Positions 6,770 to 7,595 of a stretch of 7,595 nucleotides of DNA are shown in pieces. Position 1 is the first letter of the stretch, and every line of letters begins with the position of its first letter. The position numbers and the translations under genes are program-made. Source of the stretch: Clostridia bacterium (lineage in GTDB: Bacteria; Bacillota; Clostridia; Oscillospirales; CAG-272); assembly GCA_017520365.1 (NCBI GenBank), contig JAFXFQ010000235.1:1-7595 (forward strand), read 5' to 3'. The notes beneath the pieces are model-generated. The model had not been told where the DNA came from. It saw nothing but the letters and a program-made list of their open reading frames with translations, and ran no database searches.

Positions 6770-7595
6770 ATGGCTCATATAATAGATGGAAAGAAAATTG
6801 CAGAGCTCACCCGTGCAGATATAGCTGCACGGGTCGAGGCTTTTCATAAGGAAAACGGTATTCTTCCGGGTCTTGCAGTAGTAATTGTCGGCGAAAACCC
6901 TGCATCAAAGGTTTATGTCAGGAATAAGAAAAAGGCATCCGAGGAAGCGGGTATGTATTCCGTCGTTTGCGAAATGCCCGAAGGCACAACCCAAGAGGAG
7001 ATGATGGCAAAGCTTCAGGAGCTAAAGGATGACCGGAGAATACACGGTATTCTCGTTCAGCTACCTCTGCCTGCACACCTTGATGAAGGGGAAGTTCTCA
7101 GATTTATTCCTCCCGAAAAGGATGTTGATGCATTCCATGCAGAAAACACAGGACATATTATGATAGGTGACTATCAATTCCTGCCTTGCACACCTGCAGG
7201 TGTTATGGAGCTTATAAAAGAAAGCGGTATTGACGTGAAAGGTAAAGAGTGCGTAGTTGTGGGAAGAAGTAATATTGTCGGCAAGCCAATGACAATGCTT
7301 CTTTTACACGAACACGGAACAGTTACAGTATGCCATTCTAAAACGCGCGATTTAAAAGAGGTAACTCTTCGTGCAGATATTTTAGTTGTAGCTGTCGGCG
7401 TTCCTGAGCTTATCCGTGGCGATATGGTAAAAGAGGGCGCAGTTGTAATTGACGTTGGAATGAACAGACTTCCTGATAAGCGTTTAGTAGGTGATGTGTG
7501 TTTCCCTGAGGCAAGTGAAAAAGCCTTTGCTATAACTCCTGTTCCCGGCGGCGTTGGTCCTATGACTATTGCAATGCTTATGAAAAATACTGTTA
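6770..7595 (+). CDS. folD: Bifunctional methylene-THF dehydrogenase/methenyl-THF cyclohydrolase, 3'-truncated by window edge
   Basis: Interconverts 5,10-methylene-THF, 5,10-methenyl-THF and 10-formyl-THF, supplying one-carbon units for purines and formyl-Met-tRNA. 275 codons are present with no stop before the window ends at MLMKNTV, so only about 5-15 residues should be missing. Key parts: VYVRNKKKA (48-56) with Y49 and catalytic K53 (E. coli Y50/K54); QLPLPAHL (97-104); KDVDAFH (117-123, usually KDVDGFH); LPCTPAG (138-144); dinucleotide-binding VVVGRSNIVGKPMTMLL (162-178); VIDVGMNR (226-233); and TPVPGGVGPMTIAMLM (256-271). The ATG fits the standard MAHIIDGKKIA start. It has no good Shine-Dalgarno, only GGTAA 5 nt upstream. 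All four TTA leucine codons fall after residue 178. An unusual hairpin lies in its first 25 codons. It shares with prs a role in purine synthesis. Confidence 0.95.
   Translation, partial: MAHIIDGKKIAELTRADIAARVEAFHKENGILPGLAVVIVGENPASKVYVRNKKKASEEAGMYSVVCEMPEGTTQEEMMAKLQELKDDRRIHGILVQLPLPAHLDEGEVLRFIPPEKDVDAFHAENTGHIMIGDYQFLPCTPAGVMELIKESGIDVKGKECVVVGRSNIVGKPMTMLLLHEHGTVTVCHSKTRDLKEVTLRADILVVAVGVPELIRGDMVKEGAVVIDVGMNRLPDKRLVGDVCFPEASEKAFAITPVPGGVGPMTIAMLMKNTV
6806..6844 (+). other. Strong hairpin plus T4 inside the start of folD, terminator/attenuator-like
   Basis: ACCCGTGCAG (6809-6818) and CTGCACGGGT (6825-6834) are perfect reverse complements around a 6-nt loop (ATATAG). With C6835 bulged, CTC (6806-6808) also pairs with GAG (6836-6838), making 13 bp, mostly G-C. 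GC then TTTT (6841-6844) follow directly. It has the shape of an intrinsic terminator with a short U tract, 37-75 nt into the folD reading frame. It may be chance in a coding helix (LTRADIAARVEAF), but the stem needs a CGG Arg codon, which is rare in this window. Confidence 0.4.

Overview
The window looks like a chromosomal housekeeping segment of a low-to-moderate GC Firmicute in class Clostridia, probably an uncultured gut member of the Ruminococcaceae/Oscillospiraceae or Lachnospiraceae type. The basis is the protein style: the long divergent PRPP synthetase typical of Clostridia, the short bacterial ArgRS with an HFAQWF segment, and an Lgt with an AIYGG motif. Codon use (AGA Arg, CTT/CTC Leu) and purine-rich ribosome binding sites agree. 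I cannot name a genus from sequence alone. All seven genes lie on the plus strand, and both ends of the window cut a gene.

Region 1 (1-2031) holds the 3' three quarters of a rhamnulokinase gene (rhaB). Five bases later comes a ten-helix AEC-family (auxin efflux carrier) transporter. They look like the tail of a sugar-catabolism operon whose promoter lies outside the window.

Region 2 (2032-2176) is the only real intergenic gap, 145 bp. It holds a weak hairpin after the transporter, a series of A/T tracts spaced close to the DNA helical repeat, a good sigma-A type promoter with an extended -10, a 14-bp palindrome at the predicted transcription start, and a strong Shine-Dalgarno sequence.

Region 3 (2177-7595) is a closely packed five-gene run with gaps of 16-29 nt: PRPP synthetase, arginyl-tRNA synthetase (argS), a YebC/TACO1-family protein, prolipoprotein diacylglyceryl transferase (lgt), and FolD. 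FolD lacks only its last few residues. It is probably one transcription unit driven from the region 2 promoter. The products serve nucleotide synthesis (PRPP, and 10-formyl-THF made by FolD), translation (ArgRS, YebC) and lipoprotein maturation (Lgt), a growth-linked set rather than one pathway.

I see no mobile element, CRISPR array, tRNA/rRNA gene, phage gene or defence system, and no candidate for a new multi-gene system. The points worth a second look are small and RNA/DNA-structural. The strongest is a GC-rich 13-bp hairpin followed by four T's inside the first 25 codons of folD. Others are an inverted repeat over the lgt stop codon, the phased A/T tracts and palindrome at the prs promoter, and a recurring GGTAA element in front of the three genes that lack a well-placed canonical Shine-Dalgarno.
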